Notes: generated by a model not told the origin, from the sequence alone. A DNA stretch of 64,000 nt from Hormiphora californensis (GCA_020137815.1 CM035351.1:5135792-5199791), one strand, 5' to 3'. Counted from the first letter of the stretch, positions 47,715-60,253 are shown. Program-made: numbers and translations.

Positions 47715-48172
47715 AAGAGGAGTTCCGACAGCCTGCTTCGTGCTGCTTTTCCACCTTCTTGCTAAATCCTTTTTCGCAATTACAGCAAAAACCGTTGAAG
47801 TAGGAGAAAAATGTCTCTCAGAAGACCCCCCCAAAATCGGACCTTCTGAATCGTTTTAACTTGGTCTCAGGTCTCTAATATCAGTCGTTTTTGAGATACA
47901 GGCTATTTCTTTATTTCTAAAAAAACGGCTTTCACAAAAAAAGCTCTGTACAACTTGTCTCAAATAAGGACACGCCAAAAATTTGTGGCCACTTAGATAA
48001 TCGTTAGACGCAACTTTTCACCAATTTACAGCCTTCACAAACTTTCGGAACTTTGCTAAATAGGGCCTTTAAGAGGGAAAAAAGTAAATCAATCTCACGA
48101 CCGAAAATCATCACCGATTTCAATAAAAAATTTTGTGTCGATAAACCTTCTTATCCCCTTCAAATCCCCATA

Positions 48173-49172
48173 TAGTTAGGGGCAGTAGTCGAGTGACTGG
48201 GAAATAATTTGTGTCAAGCTGATTTCTTCACTAACGTGTCCCAATGGGTCCCCTCTAGCCCTCCTGAGTTTTTCCAAACTCGGGATGGGGTGCAACATGT
48301 TCATTTCCGGGTGGGCGTGGTACCTGTATTTTCAGCCTGAGCCCAAAACCATGAGTACCCTTAAAATAGGAGTAGAGATAAAATCGAGGGCACTAAAGTG
48401 ATCAGCGTCCTCGCATTAGTGGGGGTAGGTGCCGGAATTAAGTCTCTATCTTATCTGGTTAATTAGATAATTGGATAATTAGGTTTGCGCATAACCGTTT
48501 TTTGGCTATATGGCTATAGCCACTTAGGAAGGGTTTAGAGACTTTTCATTGGTGCCATTTTGTGGGCAATAGCCAAGTTATGGGGGGTCGACGTCGGACT
48601 TTTAAGCTCTATCTTCAACCGTTTAGCCGTTATTTGGCTTTAAAGGTGCTCAAAATCGGGCTTTTTACCGTATTTTGCTCATTTTGAGAATCTTAAAAGC
48701 CAAATAACGGCTAAACGGTTGAAGATAGAGCTTAAAAGTCCGACGTCGACCCCCCATAACTTGGCTATTGCCTACAAAATGGCACCAATGAAAAGTCTCT
48801 AAACCCTTCCTAAGTGGCTATAGCCATATAGCCAAAAAACGGTTATGCGCAAACCTAATTATCCAATTATCTAATTAACCAGATGAGATAGACTTAATTC
48901 CGGCACCTACCCCCACTAATGCGAGGACGCTGATCACTTTAGTGCCCTCGATTTTATCTCTACTCCTATTTTAAGGGTACTTATGGTTTTGGGCTCAGGC
49001 TGAAAATACAGGTACCACGCCCACCCGGAAATGAACATGTTGCACCCCATCCCGAGTTTGGAAAAACTCAGGAGGGCTAGAGGGGACCCATTGGGACACG
49101 TTAGTGAAGAAATCAGCTTGAGACAAATTATTTCCCAGTCAGGGCGATATTCGGTGTTATTACCCCTAACTA
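48173..49172. mobile_element. 1,000-bp palindromic element with 3-bp TSD, nested in FB2
   Basis: The perfect 10-bp ends are TAGTTAGGGG and CCCCTAACTA, with ATA on both sides (48170-48172, 49173-49175). FB1 shows the uninterrupted CCCCATAATTTTAAG. The arms are inverted copies that meet near 48675. A 3-bp duplication would suit a PIF/Harbinger-type element, but the family is not certain. Confidence 0.8.
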
Positions 49173-49388
49173 ATAATTTTAAGCTTCTAGCCCTGAAAAT
49201 GTATTTTTAGGGTGTCAAAAACGTCTTTTCAGAAATTTTCAAGACAATTTTAAAACGGCTGTAGCAAAAATGTGAATTCGACTTGAGGGCTAAAATTGCA
49301 TATTTGAGGTCTCCTTGGCATGGCCTACAACCCTGCGGTGAGAGATTTCCCTGCACTCGAAAAAAAATTTTGGTTAGCGTACCCTTAA

Positions 49389-49847
49389 GCGCCTTCGGGC
49401 TCGCGTAAGCTCACACCGGGCCGAAGGCCCGGTGTGAGAGCTGACAGACAAGGAACATGTCAACTATATACACTTAAAGTTAAATCTCGATTAACCAGAC
49501 CTCGATTGATCATGTAATGAACGAGTTACCGGACTCCGGAGTAGGAGTCCGGTAAATCAAGATCTTAAGAGTCCGGTAAATCGGGGTTTGATTGAATCTA
49601 TAATAAGTTGTTGAGTATTTGAGTAATATATAAGGAGTCTCCACCCCATACTCAACAACCTTATATTTATGATAGTTCATACTTGATTGAAGAGGTTTTA
49701 CACAATTAAATACACTTCAAAAGATTAAAATAACTGAAGCTAAGAAATTGAAATGTACGTTTGCATTTGTGAGTGCTATTAAATTTGATAAATTAGCTTG
49801 AGATCACAAATATACTTCTAGAACTAAGAGTGAGAGAGAGAGAGTGA

Positions 49848-49910
<63 letters not shown>

Positions 49911-50865
49911 CGCTGTATATTGAAGTTTCTAATAGAAAGACAGAGTGCAAGTGTGGTCATACTCATCGTCAGCCGGCAGCCATATATTGCGAGGGCCTTT
50001 ATTATAATAGCCACGACAAGAGACTAGAGATATACCGGCCGAGAAGTAATAAAGCTCTATACATAGAGTGCTTAGAGACTGTCATGATAAACATAAAGTA
50101 TACATGAAATTACAAGAAGCCTTCACATTTATCAGGCCTCATACGACATACCTAGCTTATCAAGCTTCATGTAGCTTGACAAAGAGCATCTCTAGCTCGA
50201 GAGAGTCGGAGTGGAGAGAGAAGACTGGAGAGTGGGATCGCTCCGGGAGGGACCAACTTACAAAAAAAGAACCCGGGTATGTTAACCACAAGTACTCGAG
50301 TACTTTGTATCAAAAGACGTGTGATTTCACACGAAAAAGCTATTCATAGTCGGACCCCAACAGAATTTTAAGTGGTCGGCAGCATGACTCGTAGTCGTAC
50401 TGAAGCCGTTTTTCTTTGTTGAGTAAGTTTTTCTAGCAAGTTGATTTTGCACCAATTGCCGTTGAGTAGCAAAATCCCATCCATCGTCGTGTCTCGTGAC
50501 ACGATCAAAATGTATTAGCGGATCGCATGTTTTACAAAATTGAAGTGAGCAAGGTCAAAACTGAGTTTGCCTAGGCGTTTCGTAATACAGACGAAAAATG
50601 TAAACTAAGCTTTTCTGACTTTCAACACCTTTCTTAGTGGTATTGCTTATATATATTGGGAGAGAAATGTAAAATGAATGTATAAAGGGAGTGTTTGTAA
50701 TTATGTAGAACATAGCATTCTAATATAATTTCTAATTCTATTTATAAACTACTTTGTAGAAACCTTTTGTGATAAAGTGATACATATCATATAGCTGCTA
50801 ACATGCACATTATGTTTTCTTGGCAAAGCGATGGAATTTTTGCCAGTTATTAAGCCCTCCGGCCT
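49389..50865. other. non-coding region with a GA tract
   Basis: Contains an interrupted (GA)n tract at 49829-49910 and AT-rich sequence. No gene is supported. Confidence 0.5.
49410..49438. repeat. perfect GC-rich hairpin next to FB2
   Basis: CTCACACCGGGCC, loop GAA, then GGCCCGGTGTGAG. It starts about 20 bp beyond the right TTAA of FB2. Confidence 0.75.
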
Positions 50866-50965
50866 CCGCTGTCAGAGCATTGGCCTGACCCATTCTCGCT
50901 TCTCTCGGAGCACGCGAGAACTTTGTTGAGTAAGGGGGTTACTCAACAACGAGAACTGTGGTCAG

Positions 50966-51642
50966 TTGGTGACATAGACACCGTGTGCTACCAAGATTGA
51001 GCTCACACACAGGTGTCTGCTCCGCCTCAAAAAGGCACGTTTCTTTCAAGGGATGTTGCACGCGATCGACTGGACCGATTTGCATCCGGTTTGTCGCAAA
51101 AGACTACAAATGATCCTAATACACTGGAAAATACCCGAGAAGTTTGTTTGTCAACAGGAAGTGGGTCAAAATTGACACTGAAGTCAAACCTATAATCTGG
51201 CTTCCGAGAGTTTCTGCACTACGCCCATGCGATTTAGAAGATATTGGGAGATATGTTGATGCAATTAGCATCGGCTATTAATGCCGGGTATTTTCCAGTA
51301 CTCACAAGAGTTCAACCTATCCTCTGATACCCTCAGATTCATTCTACACCGTCTGGGAGTGGTGCAAAAAGGCTCGGAAGCCATATTATAGATTTGACTT
51401 CAGTGTCAATTTTGACCCACTTCCTGTTGACAGACAAACTTCTCGGGTATTTTCCAGTAAACTAGGACCAATTTGTAGTCTCTTGCGACAAACCGGATGC
51501 AAATCGGTCCAGTGGATCACGTGCAATTTGGCTTGAAATACACGACCCTTTTTTAGGGGGCGGAGCGGACACCTATGTGAGAGCTCGATCTCGGACGCTG
51601 CGCGACCTCGATCTCGCACGCACTAGGTGTCAATGTCACCAA
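50966..51642. mobile_element. 677-bp Mutator-type MITE with 9-bp TSD
   Basis: The ends are TTGGTGACATAGACACC and the complement of TTGGTGACATTGACACC. TGTGGTCAG flanks both sides (50957-50965 and 51643-51651). Inner arms of about 180 bp are inverted copies (CCGGTTTGTCGCAAAAGACTA at about 51088 against its complement at about 51475). The insert splits a GTCAGAGCATTGGCCTGAC element. A 9-bp duplication is characteristic of Mutator-like elements. Confidence 0.88.
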
Positions 51643-52315
51643 TGTGGTCAGAGCATTGGCCTGACAGGGCCTCCGCTAATTCTCTCAAAATGATCTGTAT
51701 GGCGCCGAGATCTGAGAATCAAATCGGGGTCTGGCCCCGCCAGACAGAAAATGATTAATTTTAATCTCACGAGTGAGAGCCGACCACTCGAATGATTGAG
51801 GAGACCGAACCAAGTATCAAGTAAGTAGTGAATCGAAGGAGGAGCGGATAAAAACTAGGCTAAATCATTAAAACTACTTCTTTCTAATGTCTAATGATAA
51901 TTCATTCACCAAATTACAAACGACAATTAGTATTACAAACTATCTGTAACAGGGACTCCTAGCCACTGCAGCTGGCACACAATCACACATATCAACAACA
52001 TGAGCACAATTCGTACCACACACACACACATCAAGCTCATTAATTATAACTGCTTACACCTCTGACACCTTGCTTCATCCACATTTTCTGCCGCAGCAGT
52101 GTCTGAAGTTTTCTCTCTCAGCTCTCTATTTCGGTGTTTTTTTTCTGAGAAGAAAACTGAGAAACTATATTCTATTGGCCTGTCTCTCAGTGAGAGAGAA
52201 ACAGAGCGAGAACGATATATGTGAACATCGAATATATTTCCAACCACCACAAATTACTCTAAAAGTATTCTAAAAGTAAATATATGCCAACCTCACTGAC
52301 GTCTAAAATAAATAA

Positions 52316-52404
52316 TTGCTCTCTGTCGCCGGGTCGCCCTCTTCGACAATTTCGACCTGGCCAATGGCCAGGTCGAAATTGTCGAAGAGGGCGACAGAGA
52401 GCAA
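52316..52404. repeat. 89-bp hairpin with 3-nt loop
   Basis: TCTTCGACAATTTCGACC and GGCC on the left, loop AAT, then the exact complement on the right. The outer stem TTGCTCTCTGTCGCC pairs as well, with one short bulge from a doubled GTCGCC. Confidence 0.85.
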
Positions 52405-52864
52405 TGTTCATAGCTAATGAAGTTTCAATTATCTGCTTTCGTTGCAGCGCTTATTGGTTGTTGAGGCACTGCCTCTCTCCAGGCTGCTCATTATAACGGA
52501 CCCTGATACTACTCAACAAGTTATTGGTGAGCCCGTGAAGTAGTACAGAGTTATATAGCCACGCAAGTTCCAAACTATTTTGAAAGCCAGGTTACTTAAG
52601 TGGTTTTGGTTTCGAATTTTCATACTTATCTTGAGCATGAATTTCAAGAGTCCCAAAAATTTCAATGAATTTAAAAAGAAGGTTCAAAATCTTGTTATGA
52701 GGGATTGACGCCAAACTACAAAGTTAGTTGAAATTTACATGTGCACCCTCTGTGCTATTATAATATGTGCTATTGTAATATATTTTTAAGGTTCGCTCTA
52801 AGTATAGAGAATATAGAACCTCTTTAAGTTCTAACATGAGACAGGAAGACTGAAGATTTGAGTG

Positions 52865-52867
<3 letters not shown>

Positions 52868-52944
<77 letters not shown>
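52868..52944. repeat. (GA)n tract
   Basis: A GA run in gene-free DNA. Confidence 0.9.
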
Positions 52945-52946
<2 letters not shown>

Positions 52947-54759
52947 GGAGAGAGATTGGGAGAGTGAGGGCCAATTGAAATGCAAGATATTGAATCACTC
53001 AGCTATTGATCAAAATGCAAACTCAAAGCAACCGCTCACAAGCTCTTTGCTTGATTTTCCTGGAATTTAAGTGATTTATTCAACGCGAGTCGAATGCAGG
53101 GTTTGACTGGGCTGAGTTGTGGGGTAGCATTTTACAATGGATCGAATTCGCGACGCGATATATTATTTAAGTGGTCATATAACTATAAGTAAATTCGTTT
53201 GGTTTCCTATTGAACCATTTATTGGATTGATTTCAGTGGAGTGATTTCAGTGATTTCATAATCGACAAAAGTCGGATAGATGCTCGATATTGGAAGAAGT
53301 TACATGTCTTTCCTGTTGTCCAACAACTTATTGGCCCATCAGGGCCCGGTAATACAAATCGATCGAGCCATACCAAGAGCAGATTCTGAAAAGAAATTCT
53401 CGCCCAGAAATTCTCGGAATGACCCTCCAAAATCACCATTTATATCAAATGATTTGCCTATTTGAGGAAGGTCGCACAAAGGGGTCAACAAACTTGATGC
53501 ATGTTATGATTGGTGCAGGCCTTTCTCCCATCATTGATCTACACATGATTGCTAGAAATGAGTCGTGGCGTTATGCAAAGAGGTTTTCTACGAGTAAAGT
53601 CTTCTGTAGTGATAATTAGGACAGGCGGCCGTGAGTACTTTCAGGAGAAAGTGTATAAATATTGATGGTGGAGAACCTCTCTCATCGCTGAAAATAACCA
53701 TGGATATGTCCTAATTTGATCTACAAAAATCCGAAATTTCCTGCTACATACATACTTGAAGTTCTTTCACGTGACAACCCCTAGGCAGATAATTAATTTG
53801 ATACAACAAGGATACTATAATTAGTAGAGTGCATATATTCTAGCTTTGTTGTATGCTATCCAAAACTCGTATGACATTGACACCTATAATATAGCGTGAC
53901 CGAGATTGAGCTCGCACAATATATCTGCAAAGCAGAGACTACTAGTCTGACTAGAGAGATAGATAGAGAGATAGCAACGATACCAAATGCAAAGGTAACG
54001 CTGGTCTAGAATTATAAATTCTCGTAGTATAACAAGCGACTCTTGGAGGTGTTGCATTGAGAATGATATCTCTTTGTGTGGGCATGCGTTGTGGTTAATA
54101 TTTATATAGTGTGTATTATCAAACTAAAAATAACTTATTTAAGAAACAGAAATTAATTTCGGTATTGACATTAAAACATTTAATTTATTAAATTGTCCAG
54201 CAGATAACACGTATAGATATGAAGAGCGTCCTGATCCTTCAGAAAAACTTCTGTAGCACCCCCTGGAGCTACTTTTTTGAACACCACTTCGCTGATACAC
54301 GATCAGTAAAGGGGCTTGTTTGAATTCTTAACAAACGGACGCATTCACCAAACCCACGGAATTCCTCATTCTCACTTACACACGCACCAAAACACACACT
54401 ATGTATAATAACGTACCCAAGTCATGAAATGACATACTCGCACACTAAATATAATTCTACTTTGAAAATAAAAATATAACAAGATATACACCACCCGCGA
54501 GATATTTACAGTTGCAGATGTACTGCAGATTATAATAATACATTTTCAACAACTCTATCAACTTTTGTTTTGATCTCAAAATTTTTACACGAACCCAAAA
54601 TATTATCAACGGTTTCATCCAAAATAATGGATAACGCGTTGTATTTAAAATACTACTGCTAATGTAAGAATATATTGTTTTCATTTTCAATATATTACAA
54701 ACGTTTATTAAACGTCGTTTAAGATACAATTCAGACATGATAAAAAGAAAACAAGTGGA

Positions 54760-54764
<5 letters not shown>

Positions 54765-54834
<70 letters not shown>
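54765..54834. repeat. (GA)n tract
   Basis: A GA run about 210 bp 3' of the stop codon of the prokineticin-like gene. Confidence 0.9.
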
Positions 54835-54837
<3 letters not shown>

Positions 54838-55046
54838 TGGAGAGAAGAAGGGGTGAGACAGACGGCTGCAGGGGTGAGGAAGTTTCAAAATATTAATTTA
54901 TCCGGATGAAAAGAGAAACAGATTTCAAGAAATGAACGAATAATGGAGAGAGAGAGAGAGAGAAACAGAGAGATAATGAACAGGAAAAGATTTAGAAGAA
55001 GGAAGGATGGATAACACTATTACATTACAATACAGGGTTTACTAAA

Positions 55047-56902
55047 CTAGTTACTACGCCTGGTACACTGGTGTTTACTAGGACTGACTCTCCGACACTC
55101 AAGGTTATCCAAACAGGGACAGCCGCTCCCGCTCAACACGTGGTAATGAGGATAACACGTGGCCCCTTCACCTGAAACATAACATTTGTATTACATTTTG
55201 GGGGAAGGGGGGAATTTTGGGAAGGGGGAAATTTGGGAAGGGGGGATTTTGGAAGGGATTGAGTGGACCAGGAACAAGGTACAGGAAGAACAAGAATATG
55301 TTAGTAGTACGTACCTAGTTTGTCCCAGCATTTCTTGAATCTACAGCACTTGTTAACTGGACAATTCGCCGATGAATTACAGGTAGGAGACTGACAAGGA
55401 AAATAAGATATTAGAGAAAAGTATCATGGATCTTTTTATCATGGATCCGATGTATCACTGATCTACCTGATCAAATGCCTCATACTGCGTGTGTTATCAT
55501 ATTGTTTTCTTAAGACTACTATAGTTAAATCTTACCTCTTCTTGGCACGTGTAAACGGGGAATGGGGTGAAGTCCTCCATGTACGACAGACACACTAGGC
55601 CGTCTTCACAGGGGCACTGTGATCCATCAAGGCCCCGTAAACAGTATTCGCCGCCATTCACCCGACCCTTTAGATGACCTTTCTTAACACACACCCCACC
55701 ATCGTTCTCGGTATATCGGACTAGGCAACAGTACTGGCTGCCGGGACACCCTGGATGAAGGTTGTGTGTTAGAAAATGCAGAAATAACATTCTGTTAACT
55801 CAACTCTTCGCTGGTTGACCCGTTTGGAGCTACAGTACGCCAGTTCTATTTATAGTTCTATTATGCATGTATTTATGATTTCTTAGTGAACGATTTCTAT
55901 AAACTACGTGAAAGATACTCTCTCTGTAAGAAGTTGTCACCCCCCCCCCTTTTTGATTTCGTGCACTTGGTTTGTTCGCGTGCCTATTACATGTTAACCG
56001 TGTGGTGCATTCGTAAAAAAGTAATAAACATAATAAAATTCGACGTTTGGGGTGACAACTTCAAAAATTTACGAAAAAAGGAACTATTTTATATCTTATT
56101 ATCTTACCATTGTCGACACAGTTGGTAATATCCGGCCTAATCCTCATACATTTGTTACGATGGCATATCCTGTTAACTGTACACGTCTCTGACTCAGGAC
56201 ATACAGGATTGCAGTCTTTATCAGCTCCACAGGGTATGCTGCACCTGTGAGAGAAGGGGACCGGGTTTTAGCTTGTAGAATATACGGGGCCGGGAATATA
56301 CAAATGTGTGGCCGGTACGGGTTATGTTCTAGCTTGTAGAATATACAACTGTGTGGCCGGTACGGGTTATGTTCTAGCTTGTAGAATATACAACTGTGTG
56401 GCCGGTACGGGTTATGTTCTAGCTTGTAGAATATACAACTGTGTGGCCGGTACGGGTTATGTTCTAGCTTGTAGAATATACAACTGCATGTGGCCGGTAC
56501 GGGTTATGTTCTAGCTTGTAGAATATACAACAGTGTGGCCGGTACGGGTTATGTTCTAGCTTGTAGAATATACAACTGTGTGGCCGGTACGGGTTATGTT
56601 CTAGCTTGTAGAATATACAACTGCATGTGGCCGGTACTTTGATAACAGGGCAAGCCAATAACAGGGTGTTTTTTGACACACCAGCAGCATCAAGACTGCA
56701 ATTCGATTAACGACAAGCCTGTATATAAGACAAGTCATGCATGATAACAAAATTCCATGTTTTCACGTCATAAAATAATGTTCTGAAGAATTAGTAAAAC
56801 CTCAAGTTCAGCCTATAATTACTTGTTTTGTTCAAACAAGCCAAATAATTACCTTGATCGAAGGATAAGGAGAGATGATAGAAAGGTAATCGTTAGTAGC
56901 AT
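55047..56902 (-). CDS. secreted protein with two 10-Cys prokineticin-like modules
   Basis: Five exons join in phase to 200 residues: 56902-56853, 56244-56108, 55750-55536, 55390-55315 and 55171-55047. A signal peptide (MLLTITFLSSLLILRS) is encoded by exon 1. Residues 18-58 form a 7-Cys lead segment. Module 1 has Cys 59, 64, 70, 71, 83, 99, 108, 110, 116, 131; module 2 has Cys 138, 144, 149, 150, 155, 165, 177, 179, 185, 195. Both follow C-C-CC-C-C-C-P-C-C-C, the colipase/prokineticin fold (SQCPCEDGLVC; GCPCLDNLEC). Prokineticins and arthropod astakines are small secreted signals with one such module; dickkopf proteins have a related second domain but use CxC differently. Venom proteins also use this fold, so a signalling role is inference. 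The vertebrate AVIT start is absent. Confidence 0.83.
56306..56637 (+). repeat. 45-bp minisatellite, about 7 units
   Basis: Units of 45 bp (GTGTGGCCGGTACGGGTTAT then GTTCTAGCTTGTAGAATATACAACT) are repeated in intron 1 of the prokineticin-like gene, with a GCAT variant in two units. Because 45 is a multiple of three, frames stay open through the array, but it shows no sign of being coding. Confidence 0.9.
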
Positions 56903-59900
56903 ATCGACCCAGTTTATCAATCATAACATGACCTGTGAGCGAGAGAGTGGATGAGGTTTCCAGTTGACGATATTACAAACTCTTTCAAGGGACGGATTAG
57001 GGAAATACCACAATAATAAAATATATTACGAATGACGTTAGTGTTAAATAAGCTGCGAGATCGGGACAATAAAATCAATTTTACCAGCACCACGGTCTGG
57101 GAATAAGAGTATTAGACAACTAAAGTATCTTATGGAATTTATCACGCGGGGAGGGTGGGTCGAACAAGGCAAAAGATTATTAGTTCTTCTCAGCCGTAGC
57201 CCATAATAATGACGTGTTTCTAGAAGAATTTATCACTGATAATTAGCAGAAGATTTAACCGTGCGGGGCGATCAGGGACGAGCTGGAACTATTAGGTTAG
57301 GATCACGCCGGGTCAAAATCAATAAACCAGGATGCAGAGGCTGCAGTTCTGAATCATGTAGCATCTTTACAACGCGATCAAGATGTTGAAGTGGGAAATG
57401 AACCTGATATTTATACCCCCGACTCGGATTGAGAGGAGAGTTTCTTAAAATAAATCGCAGTTCGGAAGATCTTATAGTAATGGGGTTTTAAAAGGTAGAA
57501 ATGCTTTTAGGATGATGTTACTCTGATGGTATGGTAGTCGTCAGCATAAGTGCAGTGGTACGGGTATATATCGGCAGAGTGATAGATTAGAGAGAAGAAG
57601 CAATTTAGAACTCCGATCACTATTTTACAATTTCAATTTTAAAAGTGTTCCTGAAAACTGCAGGGGACTCATGTATCGTTATCGCTCATACTTGGATACA
57701 GCCTAGGTAAAATATCGGTGTGGTATAATAGGAGCAAAGCAAACAGCTGAACCCAGCTAATATTTCTGCATTGGGTCTGTTACTTCTTTGTCTGGTGTGA
57801 TTCTCGTTTAGTTTGCTTAGTACGCGGTAGGTGGTCTAGTAACTGTCGAATGGCGAACTAGAAACCGGATATTCGAAAAACAGCGGGATCAAATGGGGAG
57901 AGGGAGGGAAGGAGAGGAAGAGAGTGAGACGTGAGTGAGAGACAGAGAGAGAAAGAGAGGGAAGGTACAGATAGAGAAACAAAGAGAGAGGGGACAGACA
58001 GGAGTCATGTGCTGAGAAGAAACAGATAAACGTGGAAACAGCTCAAATCCAGGAAAGATCTCCTGTCGAAACGAATATTCCAGGTAGAAGTTTTGCAAGG
58101 TCTGCATGGCATACAAAGTTTATTCGTGCAGTTTTAATAACTCGATAATCAGCTTGTTATGAGCTGTGAGAGAGAAAGAAAGATAAAAAACAGGCACTGT
58201 CAAAGTTTTAAAACCCAGGAGAAACACGTCTCGATTATAAAGCCCCCATAAAGCCTTGCCGTATATCAAGCAGGCCATGATAAGTGTAGGATAATACACC
58301 GATAACAAAACAGAAGGAATACAGCGTGTGTGTTTCACTATGTCAGAAGGACGTGTATATTTATACCGCTGCTGCACATAGCTTGGGAGACAGACAGCCA
58401 ACCAATTCTCTATATCATTTCTGCCTGTCTCATTTATCCGTGTGTCTCTCTCTCTCGTTTGTGTGGAAGAGGAGTAGAAGTAAAGACTAATTTACGCCCC
58501 CTGTCCAGACCTATGGTACCTGTTACTGTTCTCTAAATAGAAGGACACGTAATTTCTAAAAACTGCTACAAGCACACTTCTAAAAGCCTTGATACCGATT
58601 CTTTGCAGCAGTGATAATATCTTGATCTTATCATGAGGTAATTTCAATAGAACAGGATGGTAAAAAGAGACTGTAGTGGGCAAAAGTTTATGAGGCGCTT
58701 GAGTATTAGGATTAGGATGAAACATGGTAAAAGTAGAACTTTCATTAGTGACCTTAAGTTCTACTCCTAACTTCATAGCCACAACAATATATCAGCATAT
58801 ATATACCAAGATAACACATGTATGATATCGAGTACAAAGTAAGAACTTATTCTACATGTGATTAGTACGTGACTCAACCGTTTAACCTGCTGAATCACGT
58901 ACTGATCACATGTAGAATAAGTTCTTACTTTCTACTCGATATCCATACAAATGTGTTTACTTTAAACGTCCCCACTATTTTATAACGGAAGCATGCAAAC
59001 TGGAATACTCGATGCTTCACTGCGTGTCACTGGCTATCTGCACTGTAACAAGAGCCGTGGGAGAGATGCAGGGACAAAGGGAAATATCTGATAAGGGGCG
59101 AATAGATTGTAAGGCAGATAATGGTAGAAAAGTGGGGTGATGCGTAAAAACGATTAAATTTCAATTGATTAAATTTTATAACAGGCATTAGGGCGACAAA
59201 GATAGCAGTTCCAGGAAGTAAGAGGGTCGATAAGAAAATTTTGAGAGGGGGGATAGTACCACTTGTTAGCGTATCAATAAACATAAAGGCGGATAATAAA
59301 GCCCGGATGTCTCTAGTCTTTGAAGTTTGGATACCCGAATTATCCTAGCTTGTTTAACCGGGTTTTATCGATACCGCCTACTAACTCACCATTTGTCCGA
59401 TGCTAGTTCCCTCTTGGCCACATGAAAACATGTCGTTCATACTTTAGTTCCCCTAACACCGGTTGTTTGACGAAAAACAGCTGTCCATTGGAATTTGAAA
59501 TTTCTGCAGAAATTCCAATGCTGTGGTACCTGTAAATGAGAGAACTATTATCCCGGATTCGCTGTCGTGCATTAGTTAATATGGAACTCACGGAATGAAC
59601 TCTTAATTCAGCACATATTACGTCATACACATGGTACAGGGGGAACCGGAAACTTGAATTCCTCGAAGTGGCTCTCCAGAGTCCCAGCTCCCGCCGCGGT
59701 TATGTGGACAAAGTGCGCGCGGAGTCAGCTACAAAAAAGGCTCCGCGCCGTACATACCACAGAGCAGTGGCCTCTCTCGCTGGAGCAGCAGTTTGGAATT
59801 CTTCAGTTGGCTGATATCTGGACTCAGGAGGGTAGTAGCCAGTAAAAAGGAGGAGACACAGTACATCCTCTTTCCTGTGTATATCCATGCTGTAGCTAAT

Positions 59901-60253
59901 GGGTAAATGGGTTAAAGTTTGTTGTTTGGTAGTGTGGTCGGGGGAGTACGGAAACGCTTGGGTAAACAATGTGTGTGCTAATATAATGTGTATTTACACC
60001 CGCTGTATATTTTACATAACATATGAAAACACAATAAAACCTGTAAACATATAATAACTAGTATAAAAGAAATTAAAAAGGGAGCGAGAATTATTAACCT
60101 AGAACCGGGTTGCCTTGCTCGACCCTGTCTCGCCGTGCCCTGGTTTGAACAAAACATTGGGCACGTCGCGCTATCCCCTGCCCTGGTTTGAACAAAACAA
60201 AACAAGAACCTGGAATGATGCTCACTATCTTGCATGCAATTTGTGTGTATTCT
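56903..60253. other. intergenic region without a supported gene
   Basis: No frame has a recognisable domain or splice-linked partner. The notable content is the hairpin at 58814-58956. A short repeat, CCCTGGTTTGAACAAAACA, occurs twice at about 60138 and 60181. Confidence 0.5.
58814..58956. mobile_element. 143-bp hairpin element
   Basis: Arms of about 59 bp pair almost throughout (left includes AAGTAAGAACTTATTCTACA, right its complement), around a loop of about 22 bp (CTCAACCGTTTAACCTGC). It could be a tiny MITE or a source of a hairpin RNA. The flanks show no clear TSD. Confidence 0.75.

Larger units (their letters stand above)
45626..49384. mobile_element. fold-back element FB2, TTAA target site, carrying two nested palindromes
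   Basis: The ends GGGTACGCTAACC and TTAA flanks (45622-45625, 49385-49388) are the same as FB1, and the arms are nearly identical to FB1 arms. Two further palindromic elements sit inside: 46266-47714 at the fold centre and 48173-49172 in the right arm. Removing both with one copy of each TSD leaves 1,299 bp, against 1,300 bp for FB1 treated the same way. No transposase is present. Confidence 0.9.
51665..54760. other. non-coding region
   Basis: No gene is supported. It holds a perfect hairpin (52316-52404), a (GA)n tract (52868-52944) and a fragment of the 50966-type MITE at about 53877-53920 (GACATTGACACC). Confidence 0.5.

Noticed and set aside
51013-51619. 60- and 77-codon frames sharing VCLSTGSGSKLTLKSNL
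   Set aside because: They lie in the two inverted arms of the Mutator-type MITE.
56308-56679. Frames with 15-residue repeats
   Set aside because: Produced by the 45-bp minisatellite in an intron.
58120-58782. 93- and 96-codon minus-strand frames
   Set aside because: No domain, no fitting splice sites, composition like the surrounding DNA.
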